Shown here piece after piece: positions 34,177 through 45,519 of a DNA stretch of 64,000 nucleotides. Position numbers and translations under genes: made by a program. The stretch comes from Vicugna pacos (taxonomy: Eukaryota > Chordata > Mammalia > Artiodactyla > Camelidae). Positions within the stretch are counted from its first letter, which is position 1, and every line of letters starts with the position of its first letter. The stretch lies in contig NC_133013.1 in NCBI RefSeq assembly GCF_048564905.1, forward strand, positions 2,926,105-2,990,104. The letters are read 5' to 3'. The notes under the pieces are model-generated. The model searched no databases and was not told the origin of the DNA. It saw nothing but the letters and a program-made list of their open reading frames with translations.

Positions 34177-34393
34177 TCCATTATCACCATCACCATCATC
34201 ACCATCATCACCATTATCATCATCATCACCATCATCACCACCATCATCATCATCACCATTATCATCATCATCACCATATCATTACCATCATCATCACTGC
34301 ATCACCATCATCATCCACATCACCATTATCATCACCATCTTAACCATCATCACCATCTTCATCACCATCATCAGATGATGATGACATCACCAT
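34177..34393. repeat. CAT/CAC trinucleotide microsatellite with strand switch
   Basis: About 215 bp of CATCAC, CATCAT and CATTAT units. At 34366-34380 the run meets its own complement (CATCATC, one base, GATGATG) and continues as GATGATGATGA before returning to CATCACC. The flanking frames (+ 34034-34378 Ser/Pro/Ile-rich; - 34340-34522 Asp/Gly/Ser-rich) are products of the repeat, not genes. Confidence 0.95.
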
Positions 34394-36066
34394 CTTTATT
34401 ATTTTTACAACACAAACCATCCTAATGAGTTGGTGGCATAAAACAATCCTGTTTTGACTGTTCTTTCTAGGTCTGCATTGAGAGCTGAATACTGTGAAAC
34501 TTAAAGCAGCACATCTGCACATATACTGTCAAAGTTTCTCTTTAGAACCTGCTCTTATCACTAAGTTATATGTTATCCATTAATGCATAATGTCTAAAGA
34601 AAGAAAGTTACTTCTCTCATTTATTCTTGCCTAGGTTACCTACTGCCATTTATTTCCTATCATTTATGGTATTTCCATTTTTTTTCCTCTTACAGGATTA
34701 ATTAGGAAAATCTGGTATTCCAATTCTTGATGGCCACATTTTCTATGAAGAGTGTATGTTTGGTCTGTATACTGAATACATTATTGGATATTGGTATTAG
34801 ATATTAATAGCATTAATAGCAGTATCCAATGGATAGTAATTTTAGACATTCCCACTGAAGCGGAGTTGTCCCAGCCACCTCCAGGTTTCCACTGCACAGC
34901 ATGGTCCAGGGCCAGCTGGGGGAGCCAGGAATGATATGTTGCTGTTTTACGCTTTGTGGAAAAGTGGTCCTATTCCTCTTTTGAACATACTAGCTAAGAA
35001 ACAGTGTAAGTTGTGTCTCAAAACCTAATGAGAATGTAGGTATAATGGTAGTCTCTTAATTCAAGTCCAAGTAATTCTTTTCAAAAGGCTAACCATTCTT
35101 CTGAGTTGACTTGTTTACCTTACAAAATCTGCTTGACAGTTTCTGGGGAAGCCCTCCTTGGTATAGATGTTATCAAGGTGTTGGTTGGGCTATATTCTAC
35201 TTTCTCTATATTGATGCATATCGGCAATTCTCTTCATTTTTTAGGTGAATAAGACCCATCAGTCTTTTCAGAGTGTCTTTTGACAAGGTTGCAATTCAAA
35301 GCACACAAGGCTGGTGATGTACGTGGAAGCTCCCATATGAAAGCTGTCAGTTCCCATATATGACAGTTTATATGCTGTAAAGATCGAGTTTTATTTGAGA
35401 GTCTCACCTAATTTTATAGTTACTACATTTACTGATATTTCTGTGGTTACACTTAAAGGTAGTTCCATGGATTTCTGAATTGAAAAAGCATGTTTTATAC
35501 AAACATATAGACAATTAAAGCAAGAATAATTGCTGTAAGTTTCTGGAAACACACTCCCTGAACTCTTAACATTTTAAAAATAAAATCATATTAAAGAATT
35601 CTGATGGAGTAAGTAAAAAATCCTGATACAAGCAGAATATAGTTCCAAATAAAATCTGACTTATAGTTAATAATATAAACCGATAAATGTACCAGGAAAA
35701 GAGACATGCTGAGGAAGCAGCTCAGTCTTTCTTTCTTCTTTCCTCTCAAGGTATCTCACTGGATCGTGCTATTTTTAGAATCACACTCTGCTTACAGCAG
35801 AGGAACTGAGAGGCACCCAGAGAGGGAGGAGCATGACGTGGTTCCCCTCGTCTTCACTTCATCATCTCCCAGGTACTGACAACCTCATCTTCCCCACGGA
35901 AGAGAGTTACTTGTCAGAGAATGCCTGGCTCTCGACTTCCCTCCATATGTGGATGGAAGAGACTATGACCGCGGAATTTTCGTAAAAAATTTCAAGAACT
36001 TCGGGGTGTTGAAACTTAAATCAACCTCTTGATTCATTTCATAGAATAGAAGCCAAGGGTACTATC
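34394..36066. other. Unassigned, repeat-poor sequence
   Basis: I recognise no transposon family here. Open frames are short and stop codons are frequent. It could be unique host sequence, possibly intronic or intergenic. Confidence 0.4.
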
Positions 36067-36227
36067 CCATGGGGGCATATTAGAATCACCCAGGGGATCT
36101 TTTAGGAAATATGCATGGTTCCCCCACCTCACCTGAGACTTTCTGATTCAGTTAGAGCCCAGACATCAGTGGTTAAAAAAATCTCCCCCAGGAGATTCTG
36201 CTGTAGTGTCAGGATTGAAAACTCTGC
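36067..36227 (+). mobile_element. MER5A-like DNA transposon relic
   Basis: AGAATCACCCAGGGGATC, GAGACTTTCTGATTCAGTTA, GAGCCCAGACATCAGTG and a CCAGGAGATTCTG stretch follow the MER5A plus-strand consensus 'cagaatcacctgg ... tctgattcagtagg ... caggtgattctgatg'. It is a mammal-wide hAT fossil. Confidence 0.8.
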
Positions 36228-39200
36228 AGGCTGGGAAGAGAAATGTACAATAGAATTTTTTGATGGCATCTTTCTAATTCCTAGACTTTGGCTCTGTAGA
36301 GCTCTTGAATCTGAGCATTTATTAAAGGTTTTAAAATAATTAAGTCTAGATGCCTTAAAAGTACTATTGTACGAAACTGCAGTCTGTAAGACATGCTACA
36401 TCTAAATAGGCTTAAGGAATTATCTTAAAAATAATAGCCTACAAAAATCAGGACATATCACCATGGTTACCAAACACTAAATATGAGAGAGAAAGTAATT
36501 TGTTTTATTAGTAACAGGTGACTTTTCTTTAAAACACTTTGTGGAGATCACTTTCATTGAAAAATGAGGGATGGCATTTTTACCACTTCTCTGGTTACAA
36601 ATGTAACCACACAGTATTCTGAGATTCAGATAGACCCATACCTCCCAGGCTACTAAGAATTACTCTCTCAAACTGAGAGATCCATTTCAGAGAATTTGAC
36701 AAGTTAAATGCATCATTGCCAATCACATCACAAAATACATTTTATGCCTACCAGTCATGTGTTTCATTTACCTGCTTTCTTCTGTCTTCAATTGTCTTTG
36801 CATGAGACTAACCACTGAGAAGCTAGCAGACTCAGTGACCACTTGGGAGGATGTGAACTCTGCTCAACATCTCACCACCCACAATTGTGGATAACCTGCC
36901 TCTCCCTAGAAAAAGGGAGCAGCAGCTGTGCTAGACCTCCAGTTCACAGGCAGCTCACACAGCACTAGAGAAATAACATCGCACGACTATTACAAAGAAA
37001 ATAATGCATTTTCTTGTACGCCGACAGAATGGAAAATGGAGGAATTCCAGTCACCTTGTAGGCTCCTGGGTGAAGGACAAGAACTTTGTACAAAGCAATA
37101 GTCTTGTTGGCTTTCTGATTGCTTGACAACTGGGCCCCCCAGGGTGATGAGAATAACAGAAGCGAGAGCACAATGGAACTGGGATGGAATTGAGTACGAT
37201 CTTTGGAAGAGCTAGAGAAAACTCAAAGCTCCTTTTGTCATCCAGCTTTGAGTTACCAAGGGAGGAAGATGTCTCCTCACCCTGCTTCCCCTCATTCTTG
37301 TGCCTGGCATTCATGAGTAGCTGCTCATATTCCTGTGCTAGAGTTTTGGGTACATGTGTGAGAGGGTTCAGTTCTTCCTGACACCCTCGTCTTCCTGCCA
37401 TAATAAACAGAAGCTGGCTACTTTATAATACTGACTGACATCTTTTTAAATTGTGACACATCTACACCAATTATAACAGGAATCGTTAAGCTTGCTCCTA
37501 CAATTTTATATAGAAGTATTATTCTTTCTCTTGACAAATATTCACTGAGGACTTAACTACATACCACACTGTTCTAAGTACCAAAAACACTTTTCCATAT
37601 GGAAAACTAAAGGTTAGAAAACAAAGCCTTGTGATTATATAAGATTTACTTTGTCACTTAACAAAGTGTAAATGATGGCTTTGCTTGGTCTGTCTTTCCA
37701 GTGTTTCTAGCTCTCTCCATCCCATCTTATTCCAAGCTATTCAGCTGTTACAGCATTACATATCAAGCAGTTTAATTCATCTTTCATCTTTTACACAGTG
37801 ATTTGGGCTCAACTCTATTCTTTATTTCTGAATTTCTGTCCTTTTGATATTCATTCTTGACCAACATCTCTGGACTGCCTTTTACAGTGGAGGGATAATA
37901 CATTATCCGGGTTTATTTCCAGATTCTGACTTAAGAAACACAGAGTGACTCAGCATCATATGATCTGCCTTCCGGAAAATACTGGAGTCCTTCACTACCA
38001 AGACCAGATTCTCATAAATGGTCACACTGTACTCACGTGGTAAGAATACATGAAACTGACTCCAAGCCAGGTGGAAACCAGTAAGAGTTTGTGCTGGGAG
38101 GGTTAGAAGAACAGTAAAGCTCATTCAGTCCAATGGCTGTCTGGGGTCTGAGTTCCTCCACAGAATTCTGAGAGGGGGCCATCCATCTTTAGAGATGTGT
38201 TCAATTCTACACTCTGATATGAGGTCATTTTAAGCAATCCTAGTAAATAACTTCAGTGGAGGAGAGCAGGCTATGAGAGAGTGATTTTTGATATGGTCAC
38301 TTGCATCCCCTGATGTTTTATGAAATTGTGATGGTTACGATCAGCATCCCAACAGGGAACAGGTGGCTTACTGAAGAAAGCGTTGATGAAACAACTACCC
38401 ACTACAACATGGGCAAAGGCATGGAAGGTGCCAAAGCACAGTGAGGCACTCTAGGGCCAGCAATGGTAAGAACCCCAGCCCTCCTGTAGGCTTGCAGGGA
38501 TTGCTGGAGAGAGGCCACTGGACTTTGGAAAGGAAACCATGGCTTTGAGAGAAGGCCACAGTCGAGAAGGTGGGTTCCCTGAAGAGGAAGGTCGACACTG
38601 GCCACCCAGGAGCCCGGTGTGGAGGGTTTCAGTGAATGATCGGTCACACCTTGTCCTTATATCTCTTGCAAACCCAATTGGAAGCTAGAAGATGGGGGTT
38701 TCTGGGGGAATACACCATAGAGGAACCCATCCTGGGCACCGATGGATGCAGAGAGTGGGGAGTGGGCCAGAAGAGCAAAAGCAGACAGCCCAACATAGTC
38801 CACCATTTTTTCCCTGTCAACATCCAGCTATTTTTGTGTTTGTGCAAGAAACAAGTGCTCCCACGGGGAGAAAACTACATTGCATCAGCGACAGCGTCAT
38901 CAGGGGGAGATGCCCACTAGTAAAGCTCGCCCGAAACCTATACCACACTGAGCAGTAGGGTGAACTTCCTTAACCGTGTGTAGTTTCAGGGGCATGTGGG
39001 GCCCCAAGTGGACAGTCTCAGCTTAATGCCACCAGGACTGTGTTCTCTAGTGGAAACATTTCTCTCTTGATCACCAGAACCTCCAAACCTCTAGCCTAAG
39101 AAAGAAGAAACGGAAGGAGCATTTTCTGATGTGTGGTATTGGGGTAAAACTGACAGCTTCCCCAGCATCCCCTGTGGGTATGCATCCCACAGGCAGGTTA

Positions 39201-39934
39201 AAAAGAAAAAAAAAACACTTTGTACCCTGAGATAATTTAAAAAACAACCTGTAGAGTTCTAGCCTGCAGAATAAATAAAACCATGAGAATTTTCTATCAG
39301 TTGCTGATTCTCTAGCAAAAAGAAATTCAACCTTGAACTCTAAGAACTGAATATATCTGAGGATGTGTCAGGCCTTTGTGGAGATGACAATCATGCGAGA
39401 AAATTACTCTTCCTCCATCACAAACAGATTAAGTGTAAACTCATTAACCTTGACAGTTCTGTAGAAGTCTTTCCCATTTAAATGCTTGCTATGATTTGAC
39501 TTGCCAAGTCTTCTGAAGTCTGACTCTCTTGCATTTCTTCAAGGAAATGTTGACTTTGCTAAATGCTTTTACATTTAACTCCTCTTTTCACTGTCCCTGG
39601 ACACCTCAATGGTATGTCATGCTCTTGAACTTTTGTAGAACTTATCAGATATACGTGAATCTCACAAGAGCTGCTCACTATATTCCATTTTCAAGATTCA
39701 TTCAGCATGATGACATCATTATAATTGACCAATGTGATGGCCTATAGATCATTACATAGTCAACTTCTTTCCAAACAATATATTAAAAAAGAACAAGAGA
39801 GCACATATAGCCTGGGGTTAAGAGAAGAAAGATCTATTTCTGTACTTGTCACGTAAGGCAAACTGCATAAAACGATTGCCTTTGTTGATAAGATTTAGAA
39901 AGAAGATATTAGATCAATAGCTGCATAGCAGGCT
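36228..39934. other. Unassigned, repeat-poor sequence (3.7 kb)
   Basis: This is the longest stretch without a transposon that I recognise. A MIR-like hint lies near 37535-37590 (AAATATTCACTGAGGAC). A 116-codon reverse frame (37051-37401) is discussed as a finding. The stretch 38280-38900 has phrasing like a retroviral internal relic or old LTR, but I could not assign it. No start-to-stop gene is supported. Confidence 0.35.
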
Positions 39935-40295
39935 CCAGGTACAACACTCATACACTCCGGTCCCTGGTAACCAAGATTCTACTTTCTGTATCTATGAAAA
40001 TGACTACTTTAGGTACCTCATACAAGTAGAATGAAACAGTATTTGTCTTTTTGTGACTGGCTTATTTCACTTCACATAATGTCTTCAAGGTTATCCATGT
40101 TGCAGCATATGATATGATTTCTTTCTCTTTTTAAGATTGCATAGTATTCTGTTGTATGAATATACCACAATTTCTTGACCTATTCATCCATTGATAGACA
40201 TCTGGGTTGCTTCCACCTCTTGGCTACCATGAATAATGTTGTTATGAACATAATTGTGTAAGTATCTCTTCAAGGTTCTGCTTTTGAGTCAAATC
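39935..40295 (-). mobile_element. Old LINE-1 3' UTR and ORF2 end
   Basis: Reverse-strand L1: CTCCGGTCCCTGGTAACCA, GTATTTGTCTTTTTGTGAC, GGCTTATTTCACTTCACATA, AGGTTATCCATGTTGC, TTGTATGAATATACCACAAT and AGACATCTGGGTTGCTTCC. The type is older than the artiodactyl-specific copies. Confidence 0.85.
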
Positions 40296-40299
40296 CATA

Positions 40300-40773
40300 T
40301 GTAACACAGATGTAGGAACTATCAGATAGGGAATTTACAATAAATACGATTCATGAAAAAAGTAGAGAACATGTAAGAGCCAAGAGTTTTTCAGGAAAAT
40401 AAGGAAATATGAAAAGAATAAAAATAAGCTACAGATATTAAGAATGCCTTCAATAGGCTTATCATCATACTCAACATAGCTGAGCAAAGAATCAGAAACT
40501 TAGAGATAGTACAATGAAAATTACCTAAGCTAAAGGCAAAGAGAGAAAAAAGAAGCAAAATGAATAATGAGCAACCAAAAAACTCCCTAAGACCCAACAA
40601 AAAACAGAACAGAGAATACAAGAGCTGGGTGACATCACAAAAAATTGGAAATCCTAAGAAGATTTTGGAGAAGCAGAAATTATTGAAAAATATAATGGCT
40701 GAGAATTCTCTAAAGTTAGTGATAGATACCAAAACATTGGAGAAAAACACACACAAGTGCCTGCGTGCGTACA

Positions 40774-40818
<45 letters not shown>

Positions 40819-41040
40819 TGATAATCTAAAAGAAATCAAGGATAAGAATTATGATCATCTTCTTATCAGGAATCATACAACCAAAAAAAAAAATGGAGTG
40901 ATATGTTGTTTCAAGTTTAAAGTGCTAGAAGAAAAATAATCTGTCAGCCCAGAATTATCAGTATATTCTAGTATTATCCTTTAAGAATGAAGGAATGTAA
41001 AATGACTTAGCAGGAGAGCTAAAAATTATACGAAATTAAA
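40300..41040 (+). mobile_element. Old LINE-1 5' region (L1M)
   Basis: Plus-strand text such as AACTATCAGATAGGGAATTT, GCCTTCAATAGGCTTATC, AAAGTGCTAGAAGAAAAATA, TCAGCCCAGAATTATCAG and CCTTTAAGAATGAAGG matches the 5' noncoding section of old L1M. A (CA)n microsatellite has expanded within it. Confidence 0.65.
40775..40816. repeat. (AC)n microsatellite, 21 units
   Basis: A perfect dinucleotide run of 42 bp. It creates the Cys-Val-repeat reverse frame 40391-40816 (141 codons), which is an artefact. Confidence 0.97.
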
Positions 41041-41049
41041 AGCTGGTGT

Positions 41050-43690
41050 AGATTTGAAAACAAGAATAGACAAATCTACAGTTATAGCTGGATATTTCAA
41101 TACTCCTCTCTCAGTAACTAATAAGACAAGTAGACAGAAAACCAGTAGGGTTATATACAGATGACAGAAACACTACCAATCTACTCGACCTAACTGACAT
41201 TATAAAATGATCTACTCAATAGTACCAGGAGACACATGAAACATTTACTAAAACACACACAAAAAAACTTAACAAATTTAAAAGACTATAAATCATACAG
41301 GCAGGGTGGCCAAGTTGAGCCCTGTGAGTGGGGTGGCAGTAGCATCGGGGGCCTTGGGACTCAGCCCCACATGGGAGTAGGCCTCCATAGCACACAGCCC
41401 TCCAAGCCCCACAGCTGAACTGGCCCCAGGGTGAAGAAAAAAGAATCATACAAAGTATTTTTTGAACCATAAGAAAATTAAACTGGAAATCAATTTAAAA
41501 AGATATCTGAAAAATCTCAATTCTTAGAAATTAAAAAAAATGCTTAAAAATAAAACATAGGTCAAAAGGAAGTCTCAAGAGAAATTTAACATCATATTTT
41601 GAAATAAAAGAGAATGAAAAGCAAAATCCTAAAAAAAATTTGTTAGTAAACTGGACTCAATAATGTTTAAAAGAATTATATGTAATGGCCATATGGGATT
41701 TTTTTCCCCCCAGATATGCAATATTTTCAACATTTCAACATTTGGAAAACAGTAAATGTCATCCATTGCATCAGCAGAGATAATATGATCATGTCAATAG
41801 ACACACAAAAAAACATCTGATAAAATCCAACACCCATTCATGACAAAAACTCTCAGCAAACTAGGAAGAGAGGGGAATTTTCTCAAATGTAAAAAGTACA
41901 TCTATAAATTCTACAGCTAATGTCATACTCAATGGTGAGAAACTAGATGATTTCTTACTAAGATCAGAAACAAGGCAAGGGTATCTCTTCTCACCTCTCC
42001 TATTCAACATCATATTGGAAAAGCTAGCTAATGCAATAAGACAAGAAAAAGAAATAGAACTGTTTGTTCACAGATGACATAATTGTCTATACATAAAACC
42101 CTGAAGTGTCAACATCAGAAAAATTCCTGGAACTAGAAAGAGATTACAGAAAGATTGTAGGATATGAGGTTAACATACAAAAGGCAATTGTTTTCTTACA
42201 TTCCAGCAATGAACAATTAGTTGGAAATTTAAAACACAATACAATTCACTTTGGCAACCTTCCCCCCAAAAGAAATAGATATAAAGCTAGCAAAATATGT
42301 ACAAGATTTATAAATAAATATACAAGATTTCTATGAAGAAAACTACAAAACTATACTGAAACACATTTAAAAAATTGAAATAAATAGAGATATTTCACGT
42401 GCATGAAAGGGAAAAGTCAATATTGTCAAATGTCAGTTCTTCCTAACATGATCTATAGATTCAATGCAATCGTCTCCTAAATCCCAGCAAGTTATTTTGT
42501 GGGCACCGACAAGCAGGTTCTACAGTTTACATGGAAAGGCAAAGACCCAGGATAGGCAACACATTATTGGAGGAGAACAACTTAAGAGCGCATTGACGTT
42601 ACCCAACGTCAAGACTTACTGCAAAGCTACAGTAATCAAGATGGTGCGTCTTAGTGAAAGAGCAGGTGAGTAGATCAATGAAACAGAATGGAGAGCCGAG
42701 AAAAAGACTTGCATAAATATGGTCTTTGAAAAAGAGCACAGGCAATTTAATAGAGGAAGTATAATCTTTTCAACAAATAGACAAGCACGTGCAAAAAAAT
42801 CTACACACAAACCTTACACAAAGATTAACTTAAAATAGATCATAGACCTAACTGTAAAACACAAAACTATTAAATTCTGAGAAGATAACAGAGGAGAAAA
42901 TCTAGGTGACCTTGGGACTGGTGATGATTTTTAATTTTTTTATGTATTTACTTATTTATGGTGATGACTTTTTAGATACAACACCAAAAGCATAATCCAC
43001 AAAAGAAAAAAACCCACGAGTTAGATTTCATTAAGATGAAAAACTGATCTGCAAAAAACATTGTTCAAAGAGTAAAATGACAAGCCTCAGATTTGGAGAA
43101 AATATTTGCAAAATGCCCATCCAATAAAGGACTGGTATCCAAAGTAGATGAAAAACTCTTAAATCTCAACAATAAGAAAACAACCCAATTTTTAAAATGA
43201 GGGGAAGATCTGAACAGACGTCTCACCAGAGAAGATGCACAGATGACAAAGAAACACATGCAAAGATGCCCAGCATAAGTCACCAGAGATTGCAAATTAA
43301 AATAACAAAGAGATAACACTGTATACCTATTAGAGTGCTGAAATTCAAAACATTGACAATACTAAATGCTGACAAGAATGTACGGTAACAAATGCTCCCA
43401 TTCACCGCTGGTGGAAATGCAAAATGGTTTGGCAGTGTTTTTACAAAATCAAACATATGCTTACCATATGATCCAGCAATTGCTCTCCTAGGTATATTTA
43501 ACTCCAAGTGAGTTAAAAACTTATGTCTGCACAAAAGCCTGCACATGGATGTTTTTAACAACTTTATTCATAATTGCTGAGAATTAGAAGCAACCAAGAT
43601 GTCCTTCACTAGGTGAATGGATAAACTGTGGCATATCCATACAACAGAATATTATTTAGTGATTAAATATAACTGAGCTATCAGGCCACA
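41050..43690 (+). mobile_element. Old LINE-1, ORF2 to 3' UTR, interrupted
   Basis: Endonuclease-region wording comes first (GATATTTCAATACTCCTCTC, AACTAATAAGACAAGTAGAC, CTCGACCTAACTGACATT). Then comes the reverse-transcriptase region (GTCATACTCAATGGTGAG, CTATTCAACATCATATTGG), then the C-terminal part (TACAGTAATCAAGATGG, GCCCAGCATAAGTCACC, CCAGCAATTGCTCTCCTAG). Stops and deletions break ORF2 everywhere, and parts of the reverse-transcriptase core are missing. A 144-bp foreign insert (41300-41443) sits in the endonuclease part. Confidence 0.85.
41300..41443 (+). mobile_element. Unidentified retroposed sequence with target duplication and A-rich tail
   Basis: A GC-rich 144-bp block (GGCAGGGTGGCCAAGTTGAG ... 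CTGGCCCCAGGGTGAAG) ends in an A-rich GAAGAAAAAAG. The 9-bp duplication AATCATACA flanks it at 41291-41299 and 41444-41452. The flanks join into normal L1 wording when the insert is left out. This is the structure of an L1-mediated retrocopy. I do not recognise the parent: no box B is seen, so it is not the local SINE. A fragment of a cellular RNA is the likely source. It contains no long frame. Confidence 0.8.
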
Positions 43691-44040
43691 AAAAACAAGG
43701 AAAGAGACAATTAAAGCTAAAGCAAGCAGACATAATGAAACAGTACAAATTAGAGCAAGTCAATACAATTGAAAACAGAACGGGAAAAAACAGAAACAAA
43801 AATAAAGAAAATCAGCAGAGCTTGTTCTCAAAGGGGGTCAGTACAACTGGTGCACCTCTAGCGGGGCTCATAAAGAAAAAACAAGTTAGCAATATCATGA
43901 CTCAAGCAGGCAGCATCAACATCACTCCCACAGACATTAAAGAAATAACAACAGAATACCGCAATCAGCATTGTGGCCTTAAATTTGAAAACTGATGTGA
44001 TGTAGACCAATTCCTTAGAAGACTCAAATTCCCCAAAATC
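43690..44040 (+). mobile_element. LINE-1 ORF2 fragment (linker between endonuclease and RT)
   Basis: AAAGCAAGCAGACATAATGA, AATTGAAAACAGAACGGG, ATAAAGAAAATCAGCAGAGC, CCCACAGACATTAAAGAAAT and CTTAGAAGACTCAAATTCCC match the ORF2 segment after the endonuclease domain. It lies just after an L1 3' end, so it starts a separate element that may continue at 44395-44575. Confidence 0.8.
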
Positions 44041-44053
44041 ACTGTGTCTCCTG

Positions 44054-44206
44054 GTAGGGAGGGTAGAGCTCAGTGGTAGAGTGTGTGCTTAGCGTGCACA
44101 AGGTCCTGGGTTCAATCCCCAGCACCTCCATTAAAGATAAATAAATAAACAAAAACTTAATTACCATGCCCCCACCCCCTAGTTTTTTTAATTAAAAAAA
44201 GAGAGA
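44054..44206 (+). mobile_element. Camelid tRNA-derived SINE (Vic-1-like)
   Basis: The tRNA-Ala-like head (GAGGGTAGAGCTCAGTGGTA, GTGTGCTTAGCGTGCACAAG), box B GGGTTCAATCCC, the AAATAAATAAAC spacer and the AATTACC/C-rich tail are all present. An imperfect 10-bp duplication flanks it: GTGTCTCCTG at 44044-44053 and GTGTCTCTTG at 44207-44216. It is inserted in or beside L1. Confidence 0.93.
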
Positions 44207-44394
44207 GTGTCTCTTGCAGCTCTCCAAGTTGTATTCCACTGTTATTTTTACTCCATACTTGTTAGCACGGTGATGGGGGTTGAGGGAAACACATATTCTC
44301 TGAAAAAAAATCACTGTTTTGATCCTCATATATTGGTTATGGTTCATTGATCATGGATTTCTGGAGAATAAAACAGCCTACTATATTAATTAAG

Positions 44395-44575
44395 AGAGTG
44401 GATCTTAAAAGTTCTCGTCACAAGAAAAACACTTTATAGCCAAGTTAGGTGCTGGATGTTAAGTAGGATTTTCGTGGTGCTCATTTGGCAATACACATTT
44501 ATGCAAATCATTACTTTGTGCACTTGAAACTAATACAGTGTTGCATGCCAGTTCTATCTCAATAAAGCTGGAACA
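44395..44575 (+). mobile_element. LINE-1 3' UTR, polyadenylation end
   Basis: TGGATCTTAAAAGTTCTCGT, GTGCTGGATGTTAAGTAGG, TTGGCAATACACATTTATGC, CACTTGAAACTAATACAG and CTATCTCAATAAAGC form the end of an L1M-type 3' UTR on the plus strand. It could be the tail of the L1 piece at 43690. Confidence 0.8.
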
Positions 44576-45519
44576 AAAAGGTCATTGCCAGCTCCTCCTC
44601 CTTCACCGACAAAGTAAATAAATGGAACTGCAACTCTACAACTCTATCTGCCCTGCAGCAAAAAAGTAAGGGAGTCCCTCCCCTATCTCATAGAGATGAT
44701 TTTTCTACCTATGTTCTGAAGCGGTCACTAAAGGCCATTCAATTCTCCTCCTTTTGCAGACTTTCTAGGCCCACCTGGAACAGTCACATGACCTCCCATC
44801 ATTGTAATTGCGCTGTTGCCATGGTAACTAAATTTCACAGCCACCTGGCTGCTCAGTGCCTTGCTGTTATACCTACTGGTATTTATAATTAAACGCAGCC
44901 TGGATTGTGTAAAATCCCTTTACATTTGGAGTTCTGTTTCTCTTTTCCATTATTGAAAATTAAATGTAGACTTATCATAAAATGGAGTAACTCAAGGAGA
45001 TGACTCCTTTTGGAAATTACACTTTTTAAACAAAAAGAGTAGACGCCTGCAGTTTTACTGATGTGGAATTACACTCAGCCACGGTATGCTACAGCTTTTC
45101 CAGTGAGCAATGGGCAGGGTCTTTTAATTCTTAAAATAAATGCTACTTCTCACCTTCTGGAGTAAGCCCGGCTTGTTTCCTTTTTCCCAGTATCTCCAAG
45201 AAGCAGCGGTAAACTTCCATCCTGGTCACCTGGTTGGGCCCAACAGAAAAAAGCCATGGGCTGAGCGAAAATGATGGAAGGAAGTACAGTGTCACCACCA
45301 GAGCCTACCAGAGGGTGGAGGCATGGGAGTCAGAAATGGGTAGAGCACTTCCAGGCCAGAGGGGCCAAAGGATGCTGCACAGAGAAGTTGCGCATTTGAA
45401 CTGGAGGACAGGAAGTATAAATAAAAATAAAGCCTGGTCACTGGAAATCAAATGAGACCAGGAATCAGGGAATCTGGGCCCCGGTGCTGCACTGCTAAGC
45501 TACCCCTTTCTGTATTCAG
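44576..45519. other. Unassigned sequence with regulatory-type motifs
   Basis: No repeat was recognised. The segment 44760-44900 carries a perfect RFX X-box (see separate entry), E-box-like CACCTGG twice and TCACATGACC. The remainder is ordinary. A short open frame (45234-45455) has no domain. Confidence 0.35.
44815..44828. promoter_or_regulatory. Perfect RFX X-box motif
   Basis: GTTGCCATGGTAAC fits the RFX-family X-box consensus (GTnRCC, 0-3 bases, RGYAAC) at every position, as two half-sites around AT. RFX factors bind such sites near genes for cilia and others. Here it is outside any recognised repeat, with E-box-like motifs within 60 bp. A motif alone does not prove binding. Confidence 0.55.

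Noticed and set aside
34177-34393. CRISPR-like regular repeat
   Set aside because: It is a trinucleotide microsatellite without unique spacers, in vertebrate DNA.
40391-40816. Reverse open frame of 141 codons, Cys-Val repeat then hydrophobic residues
   Set aside because: It starts in the (AC)n microsatellite and continues through old L1 5' noncoding sequence.
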